DNA of 64,000 bases from Paenibacillus sp. FSL R5-0766 (GCF_037971845.1 NZ_CP150227.1:744001-808000); one strand, 5' to 3'. Positions 24,886 to 34,344 are shown, counted from the first letter of the stretch. Numbers and translations are program-made. The notes: a model not told the origin generated them from the letters alone.

Positions 24886-25446
24886 ATGAAGCACAACAAC
24901 CAGAAGAAAAGCAAACATTATATCCTTTGGATTGCCATTTTCATTATCTATTTATATCTGCTGACTAAGCTGATCCTGTTCAAAGGAAGCCCGGTCGATT
25001 TTGGCTTCGTGAAGGATCGACTGATGGCGTTATTGCAACAACCGGATCTGATCCATACGCGAACCGTCAACCTGATACCATTTCAGGAAATCTCACGAGA
25101 CTGGAACAGCCTGTCGTTACATCGTCCGGGCACCGCAATCCATCTGGTAGGCAATATACTGGCTTTTATCCCGCTGGGCATCTTCATTCCTCTGTTGACG
25201 GGCAACAAGTTATTCTCTGGAGTAAAGGTACTCTTGCTGTCTCTGCTGCTCAGTCTGGGTTATGAAGTGACACAATTATTGACTGGCATGGGGATATTCG
25301 ATGTGGATGATCTGATGCTTAATACACTCGGCGGCTTGATTGGATATATTGTTTTCACTATGGCTATGGGTCTGAAAAAGGTGTTGTCGGGAGGAGAATC
25401 CCGCGTGACGACGAAAAAGTTAAATTCTAAGGAAAGTCACGTGTAA
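24886..25446 (+). CDS. VanZ-like membrane protein
   Basis: 186 residues with an N-terminal membrane helix and three or four further helices. NLIPFQEISRDW, NILAFIPLGIFIPLL and EVTQLLTGMGIFDVDDLMLNTLGG are the VanZ family hallmarks. VanZ-type proteins give low-level teicoplanin resistance or modify glycopeptide-stressed wall in other Firmicutes; here that role is inference. The start ATG follows AGGGAGGC. The 69-residue gene begins 14 bp downstream. Confidence 0.88.
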   Translation: MKHNNQKKSKHYILWIAIFIIYLYLLTKLILFKGSPVDFGFVKDRLMALLQQPDLIHTRTVNLIPFQEISRDWNSLSLHRPGTAIHLVGNILAFIPLGIFIPLLTGNKLFSGVKVLLLSLLLSLGYEVTQLLTGMGIFDVDDLMLNTLGGLIGYIVFTMAMGLKKVLSGGESRVTTKKLNSKESHV

Positions 25447-25459
25447 GGAGGAGAACAAC

Positions 25460-25669
25460 TTGATTATAATGGCTGTACTGTTCATTAGCGCAGGGCTAAT
25501 GTTTCTCGTTTATCCACACAAGGTAACGGATGCTTCGGAAAAACAGATTGCGGAGCGAGTGATCATGTCTAGATGGGTTGGAGGCTCGTTAATTGCTCTG
25601 TCGTGTCTGTTTCTGATCATGGGCACAATTCAACTGTTAGATCAAGCCTCACATCACATTGGGCATTAG
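25460..25669 (+). CDS. Two-helix small membrane protein in van-like cluster
   Basis: 69 residues with two hydrophobic segments (about 1-18 and 40-60) joined by a charged loop (PHKVTDASEKQIAERV). TTG at 25460 lies after GGAGGAG; ATG at 25469 is an alternative. The 14-bp spacing from vanZ and the following terminator make it the last gene of the operon. It resembles small two-helix proteins of the DUF6199 kind, but I cannot assign a family. Confidence 0.7.
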   Translation: MIIMAVLFISAGLMFLVYPHKVTDASEKQIAERVIMSRWVGGSLIALSCLFLIMGTIQLLDQASHHIGH

Positions 25670-25726
25670 AAGGAAGTTAGGCTGAGGAATGATTTTTAAA
25701 TATATCCCGAGTATAAAAAACAAAGC

Positions 25727-25773
25727 CAAAAAGCTCCCCGCCACGTGCTGATTGCACGTGGCAGGGAGCTTTT
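25727..25773. terminator. Bidirectional terminator, van-like cluster and acnA
   Basis: AAAAAGCTCCC and GGGAGCTTTT plus CCACGTGC/GCACGTGG form a long stem around TGATT. It ends both the plus-strand cluster and minus-strand aconitase. Confidence 0.9.
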
Positions 25774-25805
25774 GTATAACTTCATCACATTAATGATTTA
25801 TATCA

Positions 25806-28520
25806 TTAAGCTTTTTTCATCATTTGACGCAATACGGTTTGCAGAATACCGCCGTTATGGTAGTAATCCACGTCAACCATGCTGTCCAGACGAGCGATAA
25901 CAGGGAAGTCGAACTGTGTACCGTCTTCACGAGTTACGGTAACTTTCAACTCTTGTCCTGGCTTCACATCATTGCTGAGGCCAGTAATGTCATACGTTTC
26001 ACGTCCGTTCAGGCCGAGGCTGGACCAGCCGTGACCTTCCTGGAATTGCAATGGCATTACGCCCATGCCGACCAGGTTACTACGGTGAATCCGCTCGAAG
26101 CTTTCTGCGATAACGGCTTTGACGCCGAGCAAGAATGTTCCTTTTGCCGCCCAGTCACGGGAGCTTCCTGTACCATACTCTTTACCTGCGATAACGATCA
26201 GGTTCTGTCCTTCATCCTGATACTTCATGGAAGCATCATAGATGGACATTTCTTCGTCCGTTGGCAGGTACTTCGTAATACCACCCTCGGTGCCTGGAGC
26301 CACCTGGTTACGAATACGAATGTTGGCAAACGTACCACGCATCATCACTTCATGGTTACCACGGCGTGAACCGTAGGAGTTGAAGTCTTTGCGCTCTACG
26401 CCATGCTCTTTCAGGTACAGTCCAGCCGGGCTGGATGGTGCAATATTACCTGCTGGCGAGATGTGATCCGTTGTTACGGAATCCGCAAGCAATGCCATAA
26501 CACGTGCAGAACGGATATCTGCGATATCGTTCAACTTGTCGCCAAGCTCTTGGAAGAACGGAGGGTTCTGAATGTACGTGGAGTTCGGGTCCCACTCGTA
26601 CAATTCACCTTCCGGTACAGAGATTGAATTCCAACGCTCATTGGCTGTAAATACATTCTCGTACTTGTTGCGGAACATCTGAGCGTTCAGGGAACTTGCG
26701 ATGGTATCCTTGATTTCCTCGGATGTAGGCCAGAGGTCTTTCAGGAATACAGGCTCATTGTTCGTATCATAACCGATTGGATCGGTTTCAAAGTCAATAT
26801 TCACTGTACCCGCAAGTGCATATGCCACAACGAGTGGTGGTGATGCCAGATAGTTGGCTTTAACCTGTGCATGCACACGGCCTTCGAAGTTACGGTTACC
26901 AGACAATACAGCCGCTACGGTCATATCGTTCTCAGCAATAGCTTCGCTCACTTCGTCCGGCAGTGGGCCGGAGTTACCTATGCATGTTGCACAACCGTAG
27001 CCGGCAACGTTGAATCCGAGTTTGTCGAGATACGTGATCAGACCTGCTTTTTCCAGATACTCGGTAACAACAAGGGAGCCTGGTGTCAGACTGCTTTTCA
27101 CATATCCTGGTTTGGTCAGGCCGCGTTCAACTGCTTTTTTCGCCAGCAGTCCCGCTCCAACCATAACACTTGGATTCGAAGTGTTCGTGCAACTTGTGAT
27201 CGCCGCGATCACAACAGCGCCTGCCTTCAGTTCACTGTTGGAACCGTCCGGATGCTTCACAGGTACGGATTGTTCGATTTTCTCATCGCTCAGACCGTAG
27301 CCGCCTTTATCTACAGGTGTGCGGATGATGCTGTTGAAGCTTTCTTTCATTTGTGTCAGCTCGATGCGATCCTGTGGACGTTTTGGTCCGGCAAGACTTG
27401 GTACAACAGAGCCGAGATCCAGTTCAATCACATCTGTGAATTCAGGATCAACGGTGCTGGAAGTACGGAACATGCCTTGAGCTTTGTAATAAGCTTCAAC
27501 CAATTCAACCTGTTCGTCAGGACGGCCAGTGTTACGCAGATAGTTCAACGTTTCACTATCAACAGGGAAGAAACCGATGGTAGCGCCATATTCTGGTGCC
27601 ATGTTGGCTACTGTTGCACGGTCAGCCAGACCGATGTTGGCAAGACCTGGTCCGTAGAACTCAACGAATTTACCAACAACGCCTTTTTTACGAAGCAATT
27701 GGGTAACGGTCAGTGCAAGATCCGTTGCTGTTGCGCCTTCACTCAGGCTGCCTGTCAGTTTGAAACCAATAACGTCCGGTGTTACAAAATAAAGCGGTTG
27801 GCCCAGCATACCTGCTTCGGCCTCGATTCCACCAACACCCCAACCAACAACGCCAAGTCCGTTGATCATGGTGGTGTGGGAGTCTGTACCTACGAGGGAA
27901 TCCGGGAAAACAACAGTTTCGCCGTCAACGGTTTTTGTTGCTGCCACGGAAGCCAGATACTCCAGGTTAACCTGGTGAACGATCCCTGTGGATGGTGGAA
28001 CTGCACGGAAGTTGTTGAACGCCGTTTGTGCCCAACGCAAGAAGCGGTAACGCTCTTCATTACGCTCAAACTCAACTTTGATATTGTAATCAAGTGCATC
28101 GTTGGTACCAAAAGCATCAACCATAACGGAGTGGTCGATAACGAGATCGACAGGTACGAGCGGGTTGATCTGTTTTGGATCGCCGCCTGCTTTTTTCACA
28201 GTATCACGCATTGCAGCGAGGTCAACGACAACCGGTACACCGGTGAAATCCTGCAGAACGATACGTGCAGGGATGAATGGAATTTCCTTGTTATTGTCAC
28301 GGCCATCTGCCCAGCCGGTCAGTTGTTTTACGTGTTCTTCGGTGATGGCACGTCCGTCGAATTGACGAATTGCTGCTTCAAGCAACACTTTAATGGAGAA
28401 AGGGAGCCTGGAAAGATCGCCGTGGCCGTTTTCCTGAAGAGCATCGAGACTGTAGTAGCGGTAAGACTTGCCTCCAACCTCAAGACTGCGAGCGGCGGAG
28501 AAATGATTCTTTGCTGACAT
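25806..28520 (-). CDS. acnA: Aconitate hydratase
   Basis: Aconitase of the AcnA/IRP type, 904 residues, isomerising citrate to isocitrate in the TCA cycle. The [4Fe-4S] cysteines lie in SCTNTSNPS and [11 protein letters not shown]. The C-terminal swivel domain ([32 protein letters not shown]) is complete. The start ATG follows CAAGGAGGTACATGT. It is monocistronic. The upstream palindrome at 28613-28629, 93 bp before the start, suggests a regulator beyond the CcpC and CodY known for aconitase in Bacillus. A long open frame on the opposite strand is codon shadow. Confidence 0.97.
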   Translation of the reverse strand: MSAKNHFSAARSLEVGGKSYRYYSLDALQENGHGDLSRLPFSIKVLLEAAIRQFDGRAITEEHVKQLTGWADGRDNNKEIPFIPARIVLQDFTGVPVVVDLAAMRDTVKKAGGDPKQINPLVPVDLVIDHSVMVDAFGTNDALDYNIKVEFERNEERYRFLRWAQTAFNNFRAVPPSTGIVHQVNLEYLASVAATKTVDGETVVFPDSLVGTDSHTTMINGLGVVGWGVGGIEAEAGMLGQPLYFVTPDVIGFKLTGSLSEGATATDLALTVTQLLRKKGVVGKFVEFYGPGLANIGLADRATVANMAPEYGATIGFFPVDSETLNYLRNTGRPDEQVELVEAYYKAQGMFRTSSTVDPEFTDVIELDLGSVVPSLAGPKRPQDRIELTQMKESFNSIIRTPVDKGGYGLSDEKIEQSVPVKHPDGSNSELKAGAVVIAAITSCTNTSNPSVMVGAGLLAKKAVERGLTKPGYVKSSLTPGSLVVTEYLEKAGLITYLDKLGFNVAGYGCATCIGNSGPLPDEVSEAIAENDMTVAAVLSGNRNFEGRVHAQVKANYLASPPLVVAYALAGTVNIDFETDPIGYDTNNEPVFLKDLWPTSEEIKDTIASSLNAQMFRNKYENVFTANERWNSISVPEGELYEWDPNSTYIQNPPFFQELGDKLNDIADIRSARVMALLADSVTTDHISPAGNIAPSSPAGLYLKEHGVERKDFNSYGSRRGNHEVMMRGTFANIRIRNQVAPGTEGGITKYLPTDEEMSIYDASMKYQDEGQNLIVIAGKEYGTGSSRDWAAKGTFLLGVKAVIAESFERIHRSNLVGMGVMPLQFQEGHGWSSLGLNGRETYDITGLSNDVKPGQELKVTVTREDGTQFDFPVIARLDSMVDVDYYHNGGILQTVLRQMMKKA

Positions 28521-28903
28521 ACATGTACCTCCTTGGGATGTGTCGGTGAGATGAAGAAAACGTTCATTTAGGTGAAGAACAGGCCTTCATCGTTCCGTGT
28601 TCTTGTGTGTTGGTTTCATCAGATGAAACGTAATTTCATAATCATAACTTTAGTTTTAAGTATACCGTTTTCACCTCCGTACGTAAAGGTCTTTTTGCCT
28701 GATCAAGCAAGCTTTTGGACCGATGAAGGCGTTTACGTGAAGCGAGCAGGAATAAGATATCTTGTGTACCTGTATTTGCTGAATTTCGGATCTCCCTCCT
28801 GAGCCGTGTACATACAACCGAAGACCCTTTCATATGAATAGTAGGAGTTTATATACGCAATGAAATATTCCAGACAGAACTCATGCCAAAGGGGGACATA
28901 GGC
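28521..28903. other. Divergent intergenic region, acnA / amidase gene
   Basis: 383 bp. It includes the acnA leader and the 17-bp palindrome GTTTCATCAGATGAAAC (28613-28629). The rest shows only AT-rich sequence and short hydrophobic open frames without ribosome sites. Confidence 0.5.
28613..28629. promoter_or_regulatory. Palindrome GTTTCATCAGATGAAAC upstream of acnA
   Basis: A perfect 8+1+8 inverted repeat, identical at 15 of 17 positions to the palindrome before the IclR-family gene (14985-15001). On the acnA strand it sits just downstream of a TTATGATTATG -10-like stretch, as in the iclR case. Confidence 0.6.
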
Positions 28904-29902
28904 TTGGAACGGGAATGGAAGAGTGCCTTATATACTTACGTGAACCAGTACAATCGCTGTGAGATCGACTACCGTCCACAGACCAGCGAACGGATCGTTA
29001 CCGATCCTGACTTCGTGGTGGAACGGGGAGAGCGTATGGCAAGGCTGGACGAATGGTATCGTAAGCGGCGCGCCGTGCCTCTTCGCAGCGAGACCAGCGC
29101 CAAGCTTGTACGCACGCTTATGGATGGCCAGGAAGAAGCAGTGGTGGATGTACAATTGTACAGCAGACTGTTCTACGAGAAGAGCGGGATCACCCACCGG
29201 GAGGACCGGATTGAGCGGGAGCGGTTAACCTTTCTGCGGCAGAGTGGTGGATGGATCATTGGACGGGTCGAGCGAGAAGTGCCGGAGCGTCGCCCTGCTG
29301 GGGAAGGACGTCCGTTTCAACAAGCTGATTTTGTACAGGCGATGAATCGGCCGCTGCTGAATCGGGAAGTGCTGGGTCAAGGAAGAAGCTCACGGCAACA
29401 GTCATATCGCAGAGATCTGGCGGTTGCCTATGCAGATCGATGGTGGAATGCGGGGAATCCGGCATTTGAGGAATTTGATGTGGATTGTACCAATTACGTG
29501 TCCCAATGTCTCTTTGCAGGGGGCGCACCCATCCACTATACTGGTAGAAGAGAAGCCGGCTGGTGGTATAAAGGATATGTGAACGGCTCCGAAATGTGGA
29601 GTTACAGTTGGGCAGTTTCCAACAGTCTGGAGCGTTATTTGTCAGGCAGCAGCTGGGGTCTGACCGCGACAGAAGTAGAGCGTCCTGAGCAGCTGATGCT
29701 CGGCGATGTTATTCTCTACGATTGGGATGGAGATGGACGATTTCAGCACAGCACCGTTGTGACCGCGTTTGATGCGGGCGGCATGCCGCTTGTTAACGCA
29801 CATACGGTTAGCAGCCGTCACCGATTTTGGGATTACCGGGATTCTTACGCTTGGACGGAGCGGACGGTATACCGGCTTTTTCATATTGCAGATGAGTTTT
29901 GA
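28904..29902 (+). CDS. Amidase-domain (Amidase_6) protein
   Basis: About 332 residues. The C-terminal half carries the Amidase_6 pattern: YRRDLAVAYADRWWNAGNPAFEEFDVDCTNYVSQCLF, with the catalytic Cys, a WWYKGYVNGSEMWSYSWAV block, and FQHSTVVTAFD and NAHTVSSRHRFWDY with His residues. This papain-like fold is associated with cell-wall hydrolysis and sporulation genes. There is no signal peptide. TTG at 28904 follows GGGGGACATAG; ATG at 28883 in the same frame has no ribosome site. The N-terminal 130 residues are not recognised. Confidence 0.8.
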   Translation: MEREWKSALYTYVNQYNRCEIDYRPQTSERIVTDPDFVVERGERMARLDEWYRKRRAVPLRSETSAKLVRTLMDGQEEAVVDVQLYSRLFYEKSGITHREDRIERERLTFLRQSGGWIIGRVEREVPERRPAGEGRPFQQADFVQAMNRPLLNREVLGQGRSSRQQSYRRDLAVAYADRWWNAGNPAFEEFDVDCTNYVSQCLFAGGAPIHYTGRREAGWWYKGYVNGSEMWSYSWAVSNSLERYLSGSSWGLTATEVERPEQLMLGDVILYDWDGDGRFQHSTVVTAFDAGGMPLVNAHTVSSRHRFWDYRDSYAWTERTVYRLFHIADEF

Positions 29903-30039
29903 TGACGAAAGATTTTCGGGATGCGGTGACGCAGACATCCAGTTCCGTGTAAAATAAGACCAGATAATGCAAGCAGAATAACAAGGGTGCTGAGCATGCA
30001 AACATGACAGCATCAGGCACAGATAATCGGAGGGTACAC

Positions 30040-31140
30040 ATGAGTATGGATAAATTAAAAGTAGGCGTCGTGTACGGCGGAAAATCGGGCGAGCATGAGG
30101 TGTCGCTGCAAACGGCGTTTGCTGTAACAAACGCATTTGATTATGAAAAGTATGAACTGGTTCCTTTTTATATCTCCAAGCAGGGGACGTGGAAAAAAGG
30201 ACCTGTCATGCATGCGCCGTTCGCGCAGATTGAAGACTTGAAGCTGGAGCAATCGGCAGGCGGAACGCAGGATGCGCTGAACGCCCTGTTTGGCCGTTTG
30301 TATGGCGGAGCAGAAGCGCTGGACGTGATGTTCCCTCTGCTGCATGGTACGTTTGGAGAGGATGGCACCATTCAGGGCATGTTTGAGATGGCGGATATGC
30401 CATATGTAGGTGCAGGTGTACTGGCTTCGGCTGGCGGCATGGACAAAGTGGTCATGAAAAAGCTGTTTGCACAGGCCGGCATTGACCAATGTGCTTTTAC
30501 GTATTTTAACGCGACACAATGGAAGCAGACAGAGCACGAAATGATCGTGCAGGTCGAAGATCAGCTGGGGTATCCATGTTTTATCAAACCGGCGAATCTG
30601 GGCTCCAGTGTAGGCATCTCCAAAGCACGTAACCGCGATGAGCTGAAGACAGCTGTCGAGTTCGCACTTCGGTATGATACGAAGGTTGTCATTGAGGAGT
30701 TCGTTGAAGCCCGCGAAGTTGAGGTCAGTGTCCTCGGCAATGACGAGCCCATGGCTTCCGTTCCAGGTGAGATCGTATCCTCCGGTGAGTATTATGACTA
30801 TGCAGCTAAGTATATTGATGGTCAATCACAGATGCTGATTCCAGCTCCACTGGACCCAGAGGCCGCAGATCGCATTCGCGAGGCAGCTTTGCAGGCGTTC
30901 CGTGCGATTGAAGGTAACGGTATTTCACGTGCCGACTTCTTCATTCGGAAAAATGACGGCGCCTTGCTTATTAATGAAGTCAACACCATGCCTGGTTTCA
31001 CACCATACAGCATGTATCCACTTCTTTGGCGTGAGACAGGTGTATCGTATGCCGAACTGCTGGATCGCATGATTGAACTGGCACTGGAGCGTTACAACCG
31101 CAAGCAGGCACTGAATTACGAGAACGGCGTACAGGCGTAG
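30040..31140 (+). CDS. ddl: D-alanine--D-alanine ligase
   Basis: 366-residue ATP-grasp enzyme joining two D-Ala for peptidoglycan. VGVVYGGKSGEHEVS and LHGTFGEDGTIQG bind the first D-Ala, EEFVEAREVEVSVLG is in the ATP site, and NEVNTMPGFTPYSMYP closes the metal site. SGEYYDYAAKY is the omega loop, with the Tyr of D-Ala-D-Ala rather than D-lactate ligases, so this is not VanA. ATG at 30040 follows CGGAGGG. It precedes the 107-residue gene by 30 bp. Confidence 0.95.
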   Translation: MSMDKLKVGVVYGGKSGEHEVSLQTAFAVTNAFDYEKYELVPFYISKQGTWKKGPVMHAPFAQIEDLKLEQSAGGTQDALNALFGRLYGGAEALDVMFPLLHGTFGEDGTIQGMFEMADMPYVGAGVLASAGGMDKVVMKKLFAQAGIDQCAFTYFNATQWKQTEHEMIVQVEDQLGYPCFIKPANLGSSVGISKARNRDELKTAVEFALRYDTKVVIEEFVEAREVEVSVLGNDEPMASVPGEIVSSGEYYDYAAKYIDGQSQMLIPAPLDPEAADRIREAALQAFRAIEGNGISRADFFIRKNDGALLINEVNTMPGFTPYSMYPLLWRETGVSYAELLDRMIELALERYNRKQALNYENGVQA

Positions 31141-31170
31141 CCTGCGACCACAAGATCAGGAGGGATATGC

Positions 31171-31494
31171 ATGGGATTTCAGACTGAATTCAATTCCGTA
31201 TGCAAGTTCAAGAATGAGCAGGAGCTGTTCGAACTGCTTGAATACGGACGCGGCAAAATGGTCAAACAGGGCTTCCGGGTATTTCCTACCGGCCAGAAAG
31301 TGATTGCATACACACCGGATAACGTGGCTGTAGCCATCGTCAAGATCGTGGTTTCCATTGCGGAGATCAACTTCCAGGGGCAAGAGGTAACCGAGGTGGA
31401 GATGCTACTCATCCGCAAATTGACTGAGGAAGAATCACGCATCCAGACTGCCCTTGCGGATGAGATGTTCTTTGGAGAGCAAGCACAGGAGTAG
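31171..31494 (+). CDS. Conserved small protein, possibly DUF2584-like
   Basis: 107 residues with no membrane segment. It starts MGFQTEFNSVCKFKNEQELF after AGGAGG. The middle (VIAYTPDNVAVAIVKIVVSIAEINFQGQEVTEVEMLLIRKLT) is beta-rich. The opening M-G-x-x-x-E-F-N-S/T recalls DUF2584 proteins of Bacillales; this is low-confidence. It lies 30 bp after ddl and could share its transcript. Function unknown. Confidence 0.6.
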   Translation: MGFQTEFNSVCKFKNEQELFELLEYGRGKMVKQGFRVFPTGQKVIAYTPDNVAVAIVKIVVSIAEINFQGQEVTEVEMLLIRKLTEEESRIQTALADEMFFGEQAQE

Positions 31495-31649
31495 TTGTTG
31501 ACTGTAAGTGCGGGTCGGAAGGACTGATTTGCCAGAATACGATTATGGTCACTCTTTTAGGGTAAAACTTGGTTATATACAGTGACGGTACATCCTGACG
31601 GCTGAATATGCCGTGCGGGTTCTCCGCCCTAATAGAGAGGAAGAGATTC

Positions 31650-32651
31650 ATGCTCGTACGCTTTGGTTACGTGGCAATGTCCGTGCTTATAGAGAACGCC
31701 TCGCCTTCCCGGACCATGACCATGTCGAGTTTTAACAAAATCGATGACAGGGAAGCAGCGATCCGCAAGCTCGAACGGATTGCAGCCGAGAACCTGCACA
31801 ATACATTACGTTTGCTCAGGCACAACAAGGGTAGCCATATTCATGTATATCGCTTCTCTTCCAAATTGATTCCACTGGCAACACACGAGGACCTGAATGA
31901 CTGGGATCCGTTCCCGGCACTGAAGCAGGACTTTGCGGCCATTGGTGATTTTGTGAAGGAAAATCATATGCGTGTGTCCTTTCATCCGGATCATTTTACC
32001 GTACTTAGTACCCCCCGCGAGCAAGTTCTGCACAACTCGATCCGCGACCTTCGTCATCATGTCCGGATGCTGGATGCCATGGGACTGAATGCCACTGCCA
32101 AGAACAATATACATATTGGTGGTGCATACGGGGACAAGCCTTCGGCGGCGCTTCGTTTTGAAGAAAACTTTTTGAAGCTGGATCGGGACATTCAGGAGCG
32201 GCTCACACTCGAAAATGATGACAAAACGTTCAATGCGCCTGAGACACTAGCCGTGTGCCAGCGCTTGGGATTGCCCATGGTGCTGGATATTCATCACCAG
32301 TGGGTGAACAACGAAGGAGAACAGGCATGGGATCTGTGGCCTGATATTCTAAAAACCTGGCAGTCGCCGCTTGCCCAGGCAGATTCACCGGCTGATCAGC
32401 CATTGCCACCCAAAATTCATGTCTCCAGTCCGAAGAGCGAGAAGGATCTGCGAGGTCATGCTGATGGTGTAGAGGTAGAGCCTGTGCTCGATTTCTTGCG
32501 TCATATCGCAGCAGACACCCCAAGACTTGACGTGATGATTGAGGCCAAACGCAAGGATGAGGCTCTTGTGCAACTGATGCAGAAGCTGGCATTCTATCAC
32601 GAAGAGGGTGTGGAGTGGGTGGACGAGTCTACCGTCATCATTCATCCGTAG
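31650..32651 (+). CDS. uvsE: UV DNA damage endonuclease
   Basis: UvsE/UVDE is a TIM-barrel metal endonuclease that nicks 5' of cyclobutane dimers and 6-4 photoproducts. Beginning MLVRFGYVAMS, it carries the conserved NLHNTLRLLRHN, RFSSKLIPLATH, RVSFHPDHFTVL, NNIHIGGAYGDK, ENDD, LDIHHQW and EAKRKDEA blocks with their metal-ligand His, Glu and Asp. At 333 residues it is family-typical. ATG at 31650 follows AGAGAGGAAGAG; an upstream in-frame start at 31608 is not family-like. It is common in spore formers. Confidence 0.94.
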   Translation: MLVRFGYVAMSVLIENASPSRTMTMSSFNKIDDREAAIRKLERIAAENLHNTLRLLRHNKGSHIHVYRFSSKLIPLATHEDLNDWDPFPALKQDFAAIGDFVKENHMRVSFHPDHFTVLSTPREQVLHNSIRDLRHHVRMLDAMGLNATAKNNIHIGGAYGDKPSAALRFEENFLKLDRDIQERLTLENDDKTFNAPETLAVCQRLGLPMVLDIHHQWVNNEGEQAWDLWPDILKTWQSPLAQADSPADQPLPPKIHVSSPKSEKDLRGHADGVEVEPVLDFLRHIAADTPRLDVMIEAKRKDEALVQLMQKLAFYHEEGVEWVDESTVIIHP

Positions 32652-32749
32652 TGCCAAAAGGGGCCTGGGCAACGAGAAACTTTATGACCTGTGGGGCGTA
32701 TACTTTTAACAAGTATTTCAACTTTTCGTAGATTGATATAGAAAGTAGA

Positions 32750-33622
32750 GTGAACGCTTTGAATGAGAAGGAAAAGACACCTTATGTCGTGACAAGCAAA
32801 AGCTATACTGCCGTTGCCATTAATGCAGCTTCCAAAGCTGGCGAATGGATCAAAAGCCGTCTTGGGACGGTAGCTGAAATTGGTACCAAATATTCACCCC
32901 AAGATCTGGTGACCGAAGTGGATAAAGGAGCGGAGCAGATGATCCGCCGCCTGATTCTCACGCATTTTCCCCACCATGCTATTTTGGGTGAAGAAGGCGT
33001 TGAACCGGGACCGGAAGCTTCGGCAAAAGCACTGAAAGAGGCTGAGGAAGAAGAGTTCCTGTGGATTGTTGATCCTGTGGATGGAACGACAAACTTTGTA
33101 CACGGATTCCCGTTTTATTCGGTATCCATCGCATTGGCTCATAATGGTGAAGTCATTGTCGGCGTGATCTACGACCCTTCCCGTGATGAAATGTTTGTTG
33201 CGGAAAAAGGGAAAGGAGCATATGTTCACGGAAACCGGATGCTTGTATCTGGTGAAGAGGAACTGGCTCAGAGCCTGATTGCGGTTGGATTCCCGGCAGA
33301 CACAACCTTTGCGTTGCCACTGAATATGGCCGCTGTACAGGCGCTTGCTCCGCAAGTTCGTAACTTGCGTGCAGGCGGATCTGCCGCCCTTCATCTGGCG
33401 TATGTTGCCGCAGGACGTCTCAGCGCTTACACCGAAGTTGGATTGAAACCGTGGGATATTGCCGCAGGTGCGCTGCTGGTTGAAGAATCTGGTGGCAAGG
33501 TGACCGATACCATCGGAACGCCTTACCAACTGTCTGTGAATCATGTCGTTGCCAGCAATGGCAAAATCCATGATGCACTGACGGATGTACTGAAGGAAGC
33601 GAAAGCAACCGGTCTGGAGTGA
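32750..33622 (+). CDS. Inositol monophosphatase family protein
   Basis: About 290 residues. The Mg-dependent phosphatase motifs are GEEGVEPG (Glu), WIVDPVDGTTNFVHG (Asp-Pro-Val-Asp-Gly-Thr) and KPWDIAAGALLVEESGG. Substrates in this family include inositol phosphate, fructose bisphosphate and PAP. GTG at 32750 or TTG at 32759 are possible starts; both have weak ribosome sites. It lies about 100 bp after uvsE. Confidence 0.88.
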   Translation: MNALNEKEKTPYVVTSKSYTAVAINAASKAGEWIKSRLGTVAEIGTKYSPQDLVTEVDKGAEQMIRRLILTHFPHHAILGEEGVEPGPEASAKALKEAEEEEFLWIVDPVDGTTNFVHGFPFYSVSIALAHNGEVIVGVIYDPSRDEMFVAEKGKGAYVHGNRMLVSGEEELAQSLIAVGFPADTTFALPLNMAAVQALAPQVRNLRAGGSAALHLAYVAAGRLSAYTEVGLKPWDIAAGALLVEESGGKVTDTIGTPYQLSVNHVVASNGKIHDALTDVLKEAKATGLE

Positions 33623-33671
33623 GTTTATTCAACTCATCCATGCTTTAATTACTTTTAATTGTACATTAACG

Positions 33672-33780
33672 GAGGGGACAGAAAGCATCTGAAGAAGCGG
33701 AGCGCTCGCCTTTATCGCCGGATTTCTCCCTTGGAAAAGGGAATCAAAGAAATCTGGGGATAACAGCGATCGGAAGATGG
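33672..33780. repeat. Structured repeat family C, single copy
   Basis: A 109-bp non-coding unit. The core reads CTCGCCTTTATCGCCGGATT, then TCTCCCTTGGAAAAGGGA and AATCAAAGAAATCTGGGGAT, ending AACAGCGATCGGAAG. It folds as an outer CCGGATTTC/GAAATCTGG stem with an inner TCCCTT/AAGGGA hairpin. It aligns with the repeat unit of the tandem array at 43981-44811 with compensating stem changes. Confidence 0.7.
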
Positions 33781-33852
33781 TTCTGTACACGAAGTGAAAG
33801 TACAATAGTAATAATTAACGCATGTATGACTTTAATTAAAGGAGCGAGAACA

Positions 33853-34143
33853 ATGGATGAATCCAAAGAACTGGAACGACGGCTCAGTGATATGCTGACG
33901 GAAGGGGACATGGAAGAGTCCGGCGACACCGATCAGCGTGAACGCCAGCTGATTCCTCCCAAATATGAAGTGCGAATCCAGACAGAACGTGATCCAATTG
34001 TCGAGGAAACGTTAAAGTACCGGAAGATGGCACGCGAAGTGGATGATCGTTATGATCGATATCTGGAGCGAGCTACCGGGAACAAACCGGAGAGCGACAA
34101 GGGTCATTTGATTGCTGAAGACTCAAATAAGCCGCAATCTTAA
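33853..34143 (+). CDS. Hypothetical charged protein, 96 residues
   Basis: ATG at 33853 follows AAAGGAGCGAGAACA. The product is highly charged, Asp/Glu/Arg/Lys-rich, with a predicted coiled helix (DPIVEETLKYRKMAREVDDRYDRYLERA). It contains no Cys and no membrane segment. No family is recognised. A hairpin at 34179-34205 follows. It begins 72 bp after repeat C. Confidence 0.55.
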   Translation: MDESKELERRLSDMLTEGDMEESGDTDQRERQLIPPKYEVRIQTERDPIVEETLKYRKMAREVDDRYDRYLERATGNKPESDKGHLIAEDSNKPQS

Positions 34144-34178
34144 CTAATCACTGAACGTCATAGCTGAGCTTAACCAGT

Positions 34179-34205
34179 AACAGGCTCCCCTCCAGGGAGT
34201 CTGTT
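34179..34205 (+). terminator. Terminator after 96-residue gene
   Basis: AACAGGCTCCC and GGGAGTCTGTT form a stem of about 10 bp around CTCCA; the following T tract is short (ATTTC). Confidence 0.55.
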
Positions 34206-34344
34206 ATTTCATGTGTGCTCTCAGTAGAGAGGACAACGCCTACTTTAAAATGATAGAATAGAGTAACACGACTTATATCATTGGAATGACCGATGTACTA
34301 TATATTAGTGTAATTATAGATTCACGAGAAGGAGTGTTACCTGA

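Noticed and set aside
26871..28517. A 548-codon open frame on the plus strand inside aconitase
   Set aside because: It is the antisense of a strongly conserved gene, has no ribosome site and codes for a Cys/Asn/Phe-rich sequence of no family. Codon bias of acnA explains it.
30055..30825. A 256-codon minus-strand frame across ddl
   Set aside because: It overlaps an intact ddl and has no recognisable domain or ribosome site.
30040..31140. A vanA-type D-Ala-D-Lac ligase near the vanRSYZ-like cluster
   Set aside because: The omega loop reads SGEYYDYAAKY, as in ordinary D-Ala-D-Ala ligases, and no vanH or vanX partner is adjacent.
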